From assembly GCA_027924645.1 (NCBI GenBank), contig BSBN01000040.1:2418001-2482000 (forward strand): 64,000 nt of DNA. The letters are read 5' to 3'. Made by a program: the position numbers and the translations under genes. This DNA is from Cunninghamia lanceolata. Taxonomy: Eukaryota > Streptophyta > Pinopsida > Cupressales > Cupressaceae. Positions 24,482 through 36,494 of this stretch are shown piece after piece (the first letter of the stretch is position 1; each line of letters starts with the position of its first letter). The notes beneath the pieces were generated by a model. It was not told the origin of the DNA. It ran no database searches and saw only the letters and a list, made by a program, of their open reading frames with translations.

Positions 24482-25550
24482 ACCTCAATGCTTCAACGTC
24501 TCAAATGTCTGAAATGGAAAGTATAGAAGAATTGGAGTGTGAGTTATATAAGGAGTACCATCAATTCAGGGCTGAAATTAGTCATGTCTATCATTACTCC
24601 ATCTTGTGTGAACTAGATATGCATGTTATGTCAGAATATACACCATTGGGGGCTTTTCCCTCTTAAGGTTTAGCTCCCAGGTCTTTAGAATGCATTTAGA
24701 GCATCTTGCATGTTAATTTGGACTCCCAATGAGAAAACCCTTGGGTCTTGTGACAAATAGGACCTGGGGGGCTATTTTAATGATCCTAGAACAAAAATGA
24801 GGGGGTGGACTTAGGTGCTAGCACCCTAGTCCAACCCTATTTTGGGTCTGCCCTAAATTTAAATGTTGATTTTGTGACCGTTATTTGGGTCTCAAGCTGA
24901 CATCATAAGTTTTAATTATGAAATTCTTGGCAGGAATCTTAGTATTTGCATATATAAGCATTTTTAGGTTATCATTTGCAAACTAGATGGACATTGTGAT
25001 TCATGAACTTATGTTAAAGTGACCAAGGCATTCATTGTGTTGTAGAGCATAACATTATTGTTGTGTTTGTTTTGCAGGTTGGATTACATCTTCTCCTCAT
25101 GGTATTGAAGAGCATCTTCCTTCCATGAGAGCTTCATCATCAAGGTGGCATCTATTATGTTTTATCATCATTATCATTTCGATTTTTGCCTCTATCCCAC
25201 AAGGATACACTCTCCCTCTGTGACAATGGTGTTAAGAAGACTTGAATGTCTCTCTGAGGCTTGACTGAGGCAAGCCTCTAAACACCACAACCCTCTCCCA
25301 CACTTCTTGTGATTGCAAGTTACAAGTTGTGAAAGTAGAAGAAGTAGAGTTGCAGGGAGTAGGAGGACACTGTGGAGATTCCAAATCTCGAAGGAGGAGC
25401 CTACTTGGACTAGGGTGCCATCAACATTGTCCTCCACATCTACATTGACTAAACTGAAGATACATCAGAAATCAGTGTCAGAAGGAGATCAGGAATCCAT
25501 AGAAAAACCTGTACCTTGGACTAGTGCACCATCACCATTGTCCCTAACAT
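24482..25550 (+). other. LTR-like promoter region
   Basis: No gene. A plus-strand TATA-like CATATATAAGC lies near 24950. Two similar stretches about 125 bp apart read GGACTAGGGTGCCATCA and GGACTAGTGCACCATCA (near 25400 and 25520). I read this as the LTR or leader of a plus-strand gypsy-like element C that continues to 34956, but found no paired LTR. Confidence 0.4.
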
Positions 25551-26634
25551 TTTTGTTCTCTAGACTACAAAAAAATAGTGAGTTAAGGTTCTCTACCCTT
25601 TGTCTAATTCTAGCAGCATCAGTCATAATTTGTAGATTTACTTATTGTTTTGCTTAAATTAGGGTTTCAAGAGCATTAAAGCATTAATTGGCAACATTAT
25701 GTGGTAACTTCTAAATTTCCTAGTAGAAAACCAAGTGGCAACCCAATCTGATAGACGGCTCTCCTCTCGATAGGAGAAACACTCCGTTGAAAAGCCCTTG
25801 GAATGCTTAGTGGAAAGGAGGATTCTACATAAACCCTTGAAATTGGAAAACCCTCTTTTTACTACTAAATATTTTGGTGAACCCGTGTTTTTAATGAATT
25901 TTGTACCTTGCTGAGTGTTGTACTTCAGATTTGCATTTCTTTCATTCATCAATTTCATATTACATTTGAAATTTTACAAAAAAATTAACATATTTGAAAA
26001 AAATTTAAAAAAATTGCAAACTAGGGTTTGAATTTTGACATAGTTTGCATTAATCTAATTGCATCTAATTAAATTTCTGAATTTTTGAATTTTTGAATTT
26101 TTTTGTTCTCTAGACTACAAAAAAATAGTGAGTTAAGGTTCTCTGCCCTTTGTCTAATTCTAGCAGCATCAGTCATAATTTGTAGATTTACTTATTGTTT
26201 TGCTTAAATTAGGGTTTCAAGAGCATTAAAGCATTAATTGGCAACATTATGTGGTAACTTCTAAATTTCCTAGTAGAAAACCAAGTGGCAACCCAATCTG
26301 ATAGATGGCTCTCCTCTCGATAGGAGAAACACTCCGTTGAAAAGCCCTTGGAATGCTTAGTGGAAAGGAGGATTCTACATAAACCCTTGAAATTGGAAAA
26401 CCCTCTTTTTACTACTAAATATTTTGGTGAACCCGTGTTTTTAATGAATTTTGTACCTTGTTGAGTGTTGTACTTCAGATTTGCATTTCTTTCATTCATC
26501 AATTTCATATTACATTTGAAATTTTACAAAAAAATTAACATATTTGAAAAAAATTTAAAAAAATTGCAAACTAGGGTTTGAATTTTGACATAGTTTGCAT
26601 TAATCTAATTGCATCTAATTAAATTTCTGAATTT
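25551..26634 (+). repeat. 550-bp tandem duplication (two copies)
   Basis: 25551-26100 is repeated as 26101-26634 at a period of exactly 550 bp. I count only a handful of substitutions, for example CTACCC/CTGCCC, GACGG/GATGG and GCTGAG/GTTGAG. Each copy contains the phrase GGTGAACCCGTG and ends in an A/T-rich stretch of GAATTTTT units. It looks like leader DNA of element C. The similar minus-strand open frames of about 100 codons in each copy are probably chance. Confidence 0.95.
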
Positions 26635-27063
26635 TTTGCATTAGATCTGAAATTCATTTTCATTTAATTCATAACTTTCATATTGCATTGGAAAATTTAC
26701 AAAAAAAATGAAAAATTTGAAAAAAATTGGCATTTTTAGCTTGCATTTTGATTTAATTTGAATTAATTTTCATTTAATTTCAAATTTTTACATTAGATTT
26801 GAAATTCATTCATTTATTTAATTTTCATTTCATTGCATTTGAAAATTTACAAAAAAATTGAAAATTTTGAAAAAAATTGGCATTTTTAGCTTGCATTTTG
26901 AGTTAATTTGAATTAATTTGCATTTAATTTAAAATTTTTGCATTAGATTTGAAATTCATTCATTTATTTAATTTTCATCTTATTGCATTTGAAAATTTAA
27001 AATAAAATTGAAAATTCTGAAAAAAATTGAAAAAAGTTGGCATTTTTAGCTTGCATTTTGATT
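26635..27063 (+). repeat. AT-rich leader repeats, about 170-bp period
   Basis: Three imperfect copies of a unit containing GCATTAGATTTGAAATTC, a T-rich stretch, AAAATTTACAAAAAAATTG and GGCATTTTTAGCTTGCATTTTGA. The array is broken by the LINE at 27064 and continues at 33210. Confidence 0.8.
27048..27063 (+). repeat. LINE target-site duplication, 5' copy
   Basis: AGCTTGCATTTTGATT, repeated with one change (AGCTTACATTTTGATT) at 33194-33209. Confidence 0.9.
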
Positions 27064-27461
27064 GGTTTTTGTTTTTTTGAGGATGGCGATAGCATGTGTG
27101 GGAGAGCAAGCTAGGGCACCTGAGCCCTAACTTGTAGGTTTAAGATTTCTCTATGCGCAGGGGTTTTGCATGTCAGCAGGGAGTGAAGGGGACTGGGTCT
27201 ACTTCTTTGTTTCTTCCTTTTTTCTGGTTTTAGCTGGCTGTGAGGCATTCTTTGGTGCGGGTGGTGGTGTGCAGGGTTCAAGGGTTTCCAACTCTGGGTT
27301 CTCTTTTATTGTGTACCCTCTGGTTTGTGTTTGTTGCATGTTGGGGGGGTTTTTCTTCTTTTGAGGTGTTGTCTCTTGTGGTGGTGTGCCTATTTGGAGC
27401 CATTTCTTTGGATTCAGTGTGGTGTGGGGGGGCATTTTGTGCCCTCACTCGTTTGGTATAA
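27064..27461 (+). promoter_or_regulatory. LINE 5' untranslated region
   Basis: About 400 bp rich in G and T. No TATA box, as expected for internal LINE promoters. It runs up to the ORF1 ATG at 27462. Confidence 0.6.
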
Positions 27462-28838
27462 ATGGCTTCGAATGTGCCTTTAGATATGGCGGGTCATGCT
27501 TCTTCCATGGCTAGGGAGGATGCTAGTATTTCCATTCAGTCTTCTTCTGGATCAGATGTGGTCCGAAATGGTTCCCTTAAATTGCCAAAGGTGAATGGAT
27601 GCTTGGAGAGGGCCCATGAGCGGCCGGTTTTAGTAATACAATCAGAGTCGGTAGCTGAGGATATTAATTACTACTGCAATCATGTTTTGATTTGTAAGTT
27701 CATGGGGATGAGGGTTTCTCCCCCATTTCTTGATACATGGATTCACAAGACATGGAACCCGAAAGGAGATTTTGATATTTTGATGGCTGCAAATAACTTC
27801 TTTATGGTGGATTTTTTGTGTGTCTCAGATCAGAATAGGGCCTTCGAAGGGGGCCCATATTTTTATAATCAAGTGGGTCTCTTCATCAAACCATGGCATG
27901 CTAGCTTTAACTTAGTGGAGGAGTTACCTTCTAGAATCCTAGTTTGGGTTCGTCTTCCTCAGCTGCCGCTTGAATGCTGGAGAAGTGATATATTGCAGTC
28001 GATTGTGCTGTTGCTGGGAAAACCTATTGGTCCTTCTCAGCAAACTTTGAATAAGAGTTTTTTCTTATGCTAGGGTTTGTGTTGAAATTGATTTGAGCCA
28101 GCCACTTCCAGACTCTATTGATATGACTGTTGGGTCTTGCTCCTGGACTCAACCATTAGATTATGAGACATTACCTTTTAGGTGTCGGCTATGTCATGAA
28201 TATGGTCATCTTCAGCGGAGGTGTCCTCGAGCTTCTAGTGCAGCTAGTTCAAGTAATGCTCCTACTTAGCCTGATTTGAAAGGAGATAAGGGTAAAGCCC
28301 CCATGTAGGGAGGCAGGGCTGATAAAGAAGGTTTTATTTCGGTTAAGTCTCGTAATCGTGGTCTAGGCCTGAAGAGATCCCTCAAGGATAGGCAGGAGGA
28401 GGAAACTTTCAACCGATTTGGTCCAAGAGGAAGATTTTCAGGTGGACTTGCAGGCAGCAGTTGAATCTTTTACTGAGGTTGTTCCTGGGGATTAGCCTAA
28501 TGTGATTCCTAGTTCAGATCAGCTTGGTGAGCAGGGTACTCAGATGGACACTGAATTGGCTCCTCCGGCTCCTATTCAAGGTGCATTTGATTTGGTGCCA
28601 GAGGCTTCTTGTGGCTCTCCTAGTGCTGGTGGTGTTCTATCCAGACTTAGGAAAAAGTAAGACTCTTTCCCTAGCCTTGGGTTTGCAACCAAAAACCCTC
28701 AAAAAAGGGGCTCCTAAGAAACCTCTTAAGGTTGGTAGAAAAAAGGACCTGGAAAAGGTAAAGCTAGTTGGTGAGACATTGGTTGAGTCGGGTTCGGTGA
28801 GGACTATTGATGCCCACTTCTCCCAACCCCAACGATGA
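27462..28838 (+). pseudogene. LINE ORF1: DUF4283-type RNA-binding protein
   Basis: Starts ATAAATGGCTTCG. Residues 65-200 match the DUF4283 fold common to plant LINE ORF1 proteins (WNPKGDF, FEGGPYFYNQ, LVWVRLPQLPLECW). A frameshift near 28065 precedes the T/S-Y-A-R-V-x-V-E-I-D-L block, which leads into a zinc knuckle C-x2-C-x4-H-x4-C (CRLCHEYGHLQRRC, near 28190-28230). The tail is low complexity, with more stops and frame changes. The basic end (KKPLKVGRKK) stops with TGA at 28836-28838, overlapping the ATG of ORF2 (ATGA), an arrangement that suggests coupled re-initiation. Its role would be binding LINE RNA to form the RNP. Confidence 0.85.
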
Positions 28839-31800
28839 TTGTGCTCTCTTGGAATGTGAGGGGTATGAATAGCATCCCTAAACAAAAGGCTATTCAGGAT
28901 TTGGTTCATATTCATTCTCGTAATGTGGTTTTCCTTCAGGAAACTAAGTTATCAGTTGATAGTATGATGAGTGTGGCTTTGAAGATTTGGAGTCATGGTC
29001 AGTGTCAATGTGTTGGTGCTCTTGGTAGCTCTAGTGGGGTTGCATGCTTATGGGACCCACGTAGAGTCAAGCCAATTTGGTGGTACTCCTGCAGAGGTTT
29101 GATATCTTGTGTTGCTTCTCATCTTGATTTTGGAGAGAGAATACTCTTTTCTAACATCTATGCTCTGGCTGACCTTCATGGCAAGGTAAAGTTTTGGGGT
29201 TTTGTTAGATATGTGAGGACTTTGGATCCTTATCTCTCATGAATTTTAGCTGGGGATTTTAATGCCATTTTTTCTTTGGAAGAGAAGAGGGGAGGTATTG
29301 CTCGCTTGGAGCCTTCTTCTGATCTCTTGCAGATTAATGTGGCTCTCTTAAATTTGGTTGACATCAAGCCTGTTAATGGGGTCTTTACTTGGAAAATAGG
29401 AGATGTGGGGACGCTGCTATTTCTGAACATCTGGATAGATTCTTGGTGTCCAATTTCTGGCTGGGGGATAGGTGGTTGACTAGCTCTGAGATTTTGGATG
29501 GGCGGGGTTCTGATCATTAGCCAATCAAACTTATCACTGAGCTTCCCTAGCATTGTGTAAAGTAGTCTTTTAAGTTTCAACTCATGTGGTTAAGAGATGA
29601 CTCCCTCCATGATCTTCTTCCTGGTTGGTGGAATTTGGGGAAGCCGTCACATGGGACTGCTATGTACTCCTTCTCCAAGAGGCTCCAATATGTGAAATAT
29701 AGGTTGAAACGGTGGAATAGGCAACACTTTGGTAATGTTTTCCATGCAAAACAGTCTACTCAAGATCATTTGGACTCAATCACCAGGCAGATTCGTGATT
29801 AGGGCCTCACTAAGGATTTGGGTTTGCTAGAAGCTACTGCTATGAAGGAAGTTGAGGAATGGTAATTATGTGAGGAATTTTTTTGGAAACAAAAGTCCCG
29901 AATCGAGTGGTTTCAGGTGGGAGACATGAATACCTCTTTCTTCCACAATTCAGTAAAAGATAGGAAACAAGGTAATGTCATTTCTTCTCTCAGGTCTTTG
30001 AATGGGGAGATTCTCTCCTCCTCTGCTTCTATTTCTTTTGAGGTTGTTCGTTTCTTTTCTATTCTACTATCTGAGGATTCCCTTCCTGCGGAGGCGAATG
30101 AAGCTAATATTTTGAATAGTATTCCACCCTTAGTCACTAGTGAAATGAATGCTTCTTTGCTTCATCCCATTTCTTTGTCAGAGCTTGAAAATATTGTGTT
30201 CCAAATAAAAAAGGGAAAAGCTCCAGGGCCTAATGGTTTCCCGATTAAGTTCTACCAGGAGTTCTAGGAAGTAATTAAGTTGGATTTGTTGGAGGTCATT
30301 CAGGAATCTTTCATGAATAAAAAAATGCTGAAATCCATGAATGCTACCTTCCTTTCTCTCATCCCAAAGAAGAATGGGGCTAATTCTCTAGATCTTTTTA
30401 GGCCCATTGCCTTATGTAATGTGGTTTATAAGATTATTACTAAGTTGATTGCTGAGCGGCTGAAACCCTGGCTAAGTAGGTTAATTTTTGAAGAGCAAGG
30501 GGGTTTTGTGGCTAGTAGTCAGATTATGGATGGTGTCATCATTGCAGCCAAGATGATTCATTCTATGGATCATTCTAAAGAGAAAGCTATGTTTATTAAG
30601 TTGGATATGGCTAAAGCTTATGATCGGGTTAAATGGGCCTTCTTATTGAAGATTCTAGGAGTGTTTGGTTTTGTTAGTGAATGGATTGAGTGGGTGAAGA
30701 GCTGCGTTACTTCTCCTTCCTTTTCGGTACTGATTAATGGTGAGCTGACGGAGTTGTTTGGTGCTTCTAAGGGGCTCAGACAAGGGGACCCTTTATCCCC
30801 CTATCTTTTCATCTTATTGGTAGAGGGTTTGGGGAGGTTTATTAGATCCCAGGTGGAGACTAGTTTGATTAAGGGCTAGAGTTTTGGAAACAATATTCCC
30901 CCTCAGTCACATTTGCAGTTTGTTGATGACACGACTCTGATGCGCAGAGCCAAGGTCAAGGAGGCTTCCAGTTGGCGCAGGATTCTGGATTGTTATTTGG
31001 CTACGTCAAGTCAAAAAATTAATAAGGGGAAGTCTTTTATTTACTTCTTTCATACTCCACATTGGCACTCTCCCTTTTGTGTATCTTGGTATTCCTCTTA
31101 CTATTCGTTTGCTTCCTAAATTGTTCTGGCAGGAGATTATGGATAAGTTTAGAAATTTGTTTAGTCATTGGACTAATAGGTGGCTCTCTTCTGCGGGTAT
31201 GATGACTCTTCTAAAGGTAGTGGTGCAGGCTCTTCCTCTATACAGATATTTTGTTCTCTCTGCACCTTCCATCTTTATCAAAGACTTTGAGAGTTTGTCT
31301 CGGTAGTTCCTTTGGTCTGGAACCTGCTTCACAGGAAGTGGAGTTTGGTTAAGTGGGAAGCTATTTGTAGGCTGAAGCAAGCTAGTGGTCTGGGTCTATA
31401 TAGAACTAATTTGAATGGACAAGCTTTAGCAGCTAAGCTGTATTGGCGGTGGTGTTCGCAGCAACATCAATTTTGGGCAAAAATTCTTACCTCAAAGTAT
31501 CTGGGTGTAGTTGAGAGTGTGGATGTTGCCCACTTCAGTTTGGAGGGGAAGGGTTCTATGATTTGGAGTACCCTCAAAAGGGGCGCCAAGTTGGTCAAGC
31601 TGGGGTTATTTTGGATTTGCAATGGGGGGAAGGATGCTCTCTTCTAGCATGATTCTTGGAATGGTTATCCTCCCATTTTGTCTACCCACCCCCACCTTTA
31701 GAATTTGAGTAGGCATTTTATTGATGCTGGGTGGTGCCATGTTGTGGATTTTAAAACTCTTCATAATTTGGGACAAGTTAGTGTGTATAGATGGAAGGTT

Positions 31801-33099
31801 CCGTAGGAGTGGCCTCCTAGTGGGGCAGTTGGGGATTATCAGGAGCTTGCTGGGATCCTATCGAGATGTGTCTACACTTCTCTTCCTAGGAGAGATGTGT
31901 TGGCTTGGGGTCCTAATCCAAAAGGCAAATTTACTGTTGCCTCAGGTTATCAAGTTCTTGATAAGCAAATGTTTGGGAGCTCAGAGGTATCGTGGTGGAA
32001 ACAGGTTTGGAATAAGTTTGCCTAGCCTAAGTGTAACTTCTTCTCGTGGTTAGTTGTTCAAGGGAGGTGCCTTACTTGGGAGAACATTTGGAAATGTGGT
32101 TTTCAGGGGCCCTCTAAGTGTGTTCTGTGTGGTGGGCATGAGGAGTGCATCCCCCATCTCTTCTTTCAGTGTTCCTTTGCGAAAGTTATTTGGCATTTTT
32201 GGTGGAATCTCTGGCATATACCGTGTAGACATGCTTCTTCTTTAGAGGATTTTTGGAGGAGTTTGGGGCCTCCCCCTGCAAAGACCTCTTTTCTCCTCAT
32301 TTCTCAGATCATTGGCCCCAGTTTGATAATTTGGCATATTTGGTTGGAGCGCAACCATAGAATTTTTCTGGACAAGAAGCTACTTGTTGGTCAGCTCTAG
32401 TTGAGGATTCTTGGGGGTCTGCAAGAAACTTTGGCTGCTAAGTGTGATCTGTCTGTCCCTGTTGTTTCTGGTGAATGTGATGTGGTTAAAGCCTTGGGTC
32501 TCTCTAGGGGTGGACAAACACATTTGAGGGTGGTTCAGCATAGGCGTGGGAGAGCGAGGGTCTATTGTACTAGTCGTTGGTGTCCTCCCGCTATGGGGGA
32601 GCTAACAATCAATACTGATGGATCTTCCAGAGGTAATCCTGGCCATGCTGGAGTTGGTGGCATTGGCAGGGATAGTTCAGGGGTGGTAATCTTTTTCTTC
32701 TCTATATATAAATGTCATCATACAAATAATCTCATGGAGGCTCTTGCTATTCTTTTGGCATTAGAGCATGCCTGTGCCCTTGGCTGGAGATAGATTATTT
32801 GTGAATTAGATTCTTAGGTGGTCATTGATATGCTGAATAAAAGACATTTTGAGGAGGTGAACTGGCAACTTGCAGTGGTGGCTAAACAAATTGTTTCTCT
32901 GAGCAATGCTTTAGATTCTATTGCTTTTTGTCATGTGCCACGGGAGTGGAATAAGGTGGCGGATGGTTTGGTGAGGTGGGCGTTTGAGCAGATGGAGACT
33001 TGGAATGTGGATGATTAGGGCAATCTTCCTAGTGATTTGGCCCCTATTCTTGAAGATTGGGTTATGGAGGATATGAGGATCTTTTTGGGTGTTACTTAA
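28835..33099 (+). pseudogene. LINE ORF2: endonuclease, reverse transcriptase, RNase H
   Basis: AP-endonuclease-like domain first (28835-29500: LSWNVRGMN, QETK, AGDFNAI). The RT follows at about 30150-31080: KGKAPGPNG, FRPIALCNVVYKIITK, EQGGFV, LDMAKAYDRVKW with its catalytic Asp, GLRQGDPLSPYLF and the active-site FVDD. After a frameshift near 31080 comes YLGIPL and the thumb region. A Cys/His zf-RVT-like domain lies at about 32030-32220 (CxxC in VLCGGHEE...). RNase H is at 32593-33018, with TDGSSRGNPG (Asp), MEALAILLALEH (Glu), ELDS (Asp) and VADGL (Asp). The true stop is TAA 33097-33099. In-frame stops include a TGA where Trp precedes the endonuclease GDFN motif and several TAGs. It would nick target DNA and prime cDNA there. 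Confidence 0.92.
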
Positions 33100-33162
33100 T
33101 TCTTGTTTTGGGTTGTGCCCCTTATGGGTGTTTCTTTATGCTTTGTAATGATTTTATGATTC

Positions 33163-33193
33163 AATAAAGTTTTTACCCCTTTTATTAAAAAAA
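33163..33193 (+). terminator. LINE polyadenylation signal and A tail
   Basis: AATAAA at 33163-33168, then a short T-rich stretch ending in a run of A just before the 3' target duplication at 33194. Confidence 0.8.
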
Positions 33194-33209
33194 AGCTTAC
33201 ATTTTGATT

Positions 33210-33680
33210 TAATTTGAATTAATTTTCATTTAATTTCAAATTTTTGTATTAGATTTGAAATTCATTCATTTATTTAATTTTCATCTCATTGCATTTGAAA
33301 ATTTAAAAATTTGAATTTTTTTTTTAAAATGGCACTTTTGGCTTGATTTTCAAATAATTTGAATTAATTTTCATTTAATTTAATTTCTAATTTTTAAATT
33401 ATATCTGATATAAATTCATCATATTTTAATCCTTGCACTATATTTTTCATATTAAAATTGCTAGGGTTTGCTTGAAATTTTGAATTTTTCCTATAACCTA
33501 GTAATTTCAAAAACTAGGGTTTGTAGTGAAAATCTTATTTCAGATTTTACTACTCATCTTAGGCACTAATTCAAATCTTCTTTTGTATGTATTGTTTCAT
33601 CTTAGTGTGTTTATGCATTTACATTTCAAAGATTTGCATTTACACATATTCAATTTCGACAAAAACTAGCAATTTTCACT
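33210..33680 (+). repeat. AT-rich leader repeats after the LINE
   Basis: Continuation of the 170-bp-type array from 26635-27063 (TTTGAAATTCATTCATTTATTTAATTTTC repeated), fading into sequence with several CTAGGGTTTG phrases. No gene. Confidence 0.7.
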
Positions 33681-34215
33681 AAATCTTGGCTTATTTTGCA
33701 TATAGGATTGCATTATAGGTGTGTTGTGAAGGATCTTGTGGATTTATTGGACTTATATCATACTCATTATTTTCTTCTCCTTCTCAATTTCCTTACAACA
33801 CCCTTTGTTCTAGACATTTGCATTGAAAATTTGTGAAAATTCGCATATTTTTGCTATTTTTGCACTAGGGTTTGATCTATAGTGGCACTATAGGCATGTT
33901 GTAATAGATTTTTTGTCATTATCTGGCTTTTATTACTGTTATAAGTTTCTTTCCATCATCATTTTCCTTACAGCACCCGTTTCCCTACTCTTTTGCATTG
34001 AGATTTGGTGAAAAATCGCATATTTTGGGCCTATTTTCACTAGGTTTTGACTTATCGACTCCCTTGGGTTGCTTCAAAAATGTGTTGTGAAAAGTATTTT
34101 TGCATTAGTGGACTGTTTTTAGGCATATCATTTGTTTTCCCTCTTGAAAATCCTCACAACACCTCTTCTTTCACTAGTTTGCATTGAGAAAAGTTGAAAA
34201 AGCAAGCATTTTAGA
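33681..34215 (+). repeat. Leader tandem repeat, about 180 bp x 3
   Basis: Three diverged units. Each contains a TGTTGTGAA or TGTTGTAAT phrase, then TTCCTTACAACACC (or CAGCACCC, TCACAACACC), then TTTGCATTGAGAAATTTG and CGCATATTTTTGC. Long repeated leaders are common in Tat/Ogre-type gypsy elements. Confidence 0.7.
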
Positions 34216-34318
34216 GCAAATTTGACATCACTTTTGGCATTTGCTTTTTGCATAAGTTTTGGAAGATCTTGAAAATCTAATTTTTATACTCCTTTGCAGC
34301 CTTACAATACATTTCATT

Positions 34319-34885
34319 ATGGCATCTCAATACTCTTTGGAATCTTTACATGCATATGTCACAAGCTTTGAGAAGTTCTACAAACTCATTAATATGAATC
34401 CTCATGCTCTCACTTATATACAAGCTATGTATCACAAGGATATATTTAAATGCTCTTCATTTGAAATCCTTGATTATGTATCTTATTTTGACAACTTCAT
34501 ATCTCTAATATATACATACCCTTTAGTAGTAGAAGATTTATCAAAACACATTAAGAATGATGAGTGTGAAACTCCTTCTACCACTTTGGAATTCATAGTT
34601 AAAACATGTGATGTTGACATAAAAAATGATGATTCCTCCTATGAGGATATACTAGCACAAGAGGATGAAATCATTAACACATTCCTAAACATTACCGTAC
34701 CCTCTTTGGAAAATGAAACATCAGTGGATGAGAAAAGGTCTCTTACATTAAATCCTTTAGGGATTGATGTTGGGTATAATCAAGAGGAAAACAATGTTAA
34801 TTCAATTTTCACTACTAGACTTTGTAACAATGTTCCTAAGATGATTGTACGGGAGCACCTAGTGCACCTTCTTCCTTGGAACTAG
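34319..34885 (+). CDS. ORF C, small retroelement-type protein
   Basis: 188 codons from ATG 34319 (opening MASQYSLESLHAYVTS). The ATG follows a pyrimidine-rich CTCCTTTGCAG that could be a splice acceptor, and the frame is open for 60 bp upstream. Mostly acidic and helical, with many Asp/Glu and aromatic residues and no zinc knuckle or enzyme motif. It lies after long leader repeats, where Ogre-like elements carry an extra ORF before gag. I do not recognise it by family. It is one of the few uninterrupted retroelement frames here. Element C is cut off soon after by copia LTR D at 34957. Confidence 0.5.
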   Translation: MASQYSLESLHAYVTSFEKFYKLINMNPHALTYIQAMYHKDIFKCSSFEILDYVSYFDNFISLIYTYPLVVEDLSKHIKNDECETPSTTLEFIVKTCDVDIKNDDSSYEDILAQEDEIINTFLNITVPSLENETSVDEKRSLTLNPLGIDVGYNQEENNVNSIFTTRLCNNVPKMIVREHLVHLLPWN

Positions 34886-34956
34886 TGATTATAGTTCAAG
34901 GTGTTCAAAATATGTTGCCACAACCATACCACAATGTGATTGCTCACACATATAAT

Positions 34957-36494
34957 TGTTGATATGCACCTGGTAACTGAGAGGGGGGAGGGTGAATCAG
35001 TTGTCACAAAAACTTAAATGCTTTCTGCAATTAAACATTCATCACTTATCTACAATTATTATGATTTAATAATGAGTGCATGAAATCAGAAACTTAACCA
35101 CAGATACAACATCAAACACAAGAGACACCAGATTTACGTGGAAAACCCCAAGGTGGGGAAAAACCACAGAGAGGATTAACTCTTAATATATATTGCAATC
35201 TTGAAATAATGATGTTCACGCTTGGTCAGTCCACAAGCCTAAACATATTGGCTTACTGCCATGAAGAACAACTAGGTCTAGCAAGCTCACTACCTCAACC
35301 CTAAACCTAGCAAGATTACAATAACGGCTGTTAAACCCTAAGGGCTATTAAACCGTAGTGGCTTACTGCCACAATCAACACTTTTCTATATTTACAACTA
35401 AAGTATAATGATTTCCCTGCTCTGCTCTTCCTCTTCTTTCCTCTACCTCTTCTTTGCTCTGCCTTTTGGACCTTTCTTAATATATTCTCATTTTCACTCA
35501 AGGACACTTTTTCCATGACTCAGCTACAAGTATTTATACACTACATCAACCTTGGAATGATCATCAAGGTCTGCATCACAATCATCAACCATTGGAACAA
35601 TCTCCAATGTTGGTATTACAAACGTTTACAAAATAGGTCCTAATCTATTACAACAGTACGCAAGGGAAATGTAATGTGGATCATGCCATGCCTTAGCTAG
35701 GACTCAAACATGATCTTCCATGCCACAACATGCTTCCACAATCTTCCAGAGATCTCCACAATCACTGGGATCAACCAGGTAGGCCAAGACTGGTTACACA
35801 CTACGTTATCTGAGAACAATCTTCACACACCATCTCAATTTCTTAATGCAAACCAAAGTAGATAGGAATATGATTAGGAGACATCCACAAGCATGCTATA
35901 ATCATCAGGAGAAACTGCACAAAACTCAACCACTTTATCCATAGGAATCTTCTCATCGAAACACATGAAATTCACTGTATTCAACTGTCATAAAAGAAAG
36001 ATAGCTTGCAGACCACCAAACCATGAACTATTGTAACTATAGGCACTTATCATCATCCCAAACTTTCCTCTAGAACCACAGAGCCAAATACTTTATTTCA
36101 GAGGAATACGGAGCATAATACTTTCTTCCTATCCCAACTAAACTTATAGAAAAAGTAGGTTTCACTCTGATGAACACAACTCACTCAGATTGTCATGTAG
36201 ATGGATCAAACCTAGAATGTAGCATCCTTAGACATACCTCTAACTTACTTCCAATCTACAAACCATGATTTTCAAGAAGAAATAAATGCAGAGTAGTTTA
36301 CCGGACTATTCTTTAGCATACAACTCACTGTCTATACTGTAACTCACTTGTTTCTTCTAGAGAGGCTAATTTTCTCAATATCCTCAATATACAAGTCTTC
36401 TAAACAAGTAATAGAATAAGATACAGTCAACACCAATGACATCAATGATAAGTTGACATCAATGACAACACCGATTAGGCACATACTTGCAACA
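34957..36494 (-). repeat. 3' LTR of Ty1/copia element D
   Basis: Begins (plus strand) TGTTGATATGCACC and ends TACTTGCAACA, 1538 bp. The region 35100-35330 is clearly similar to 4290-4500 of the outer pol-less LTR (ACGTGGAAAAC, GAGAGGATTA, GATGTTCA, ACAACTAGGTCTAGCA), and GAGGGGGGAGGGTGAATCAGT is shared near the U5 end. A minus-strand TATA box, TATAAATA, is at 35531-35538. Confidence 0.85.

Larger units (their letters stand above)
27064..33193 (+). mobile_element. Full-length L1-type LINE with RNase H
   Basis: 6.1 kb flanked by a 16-bp target duplication, with a 5' UTR, ORF1, ORF2 (endonuclease, RT, Cys/His domain, RNase H), an AATAAA signal and a terminal A tract. It inserted into AT-rich leader repeats of element C. 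It is clearly less AT-rich than its surroundings. Both ORFs are broken by stops (many TAG) and a few frameshifts, so the copy is dead, but its 5' end appears complete. Confidence 0.93.

Noticed and set aside
25659..26508. Two 99-codon minus-strand frames as a duplicated gene pair
   Set aside because: They lie in a 550-bp DNA duplication and show no protein-like bias; the duplication alone explains their similarity.
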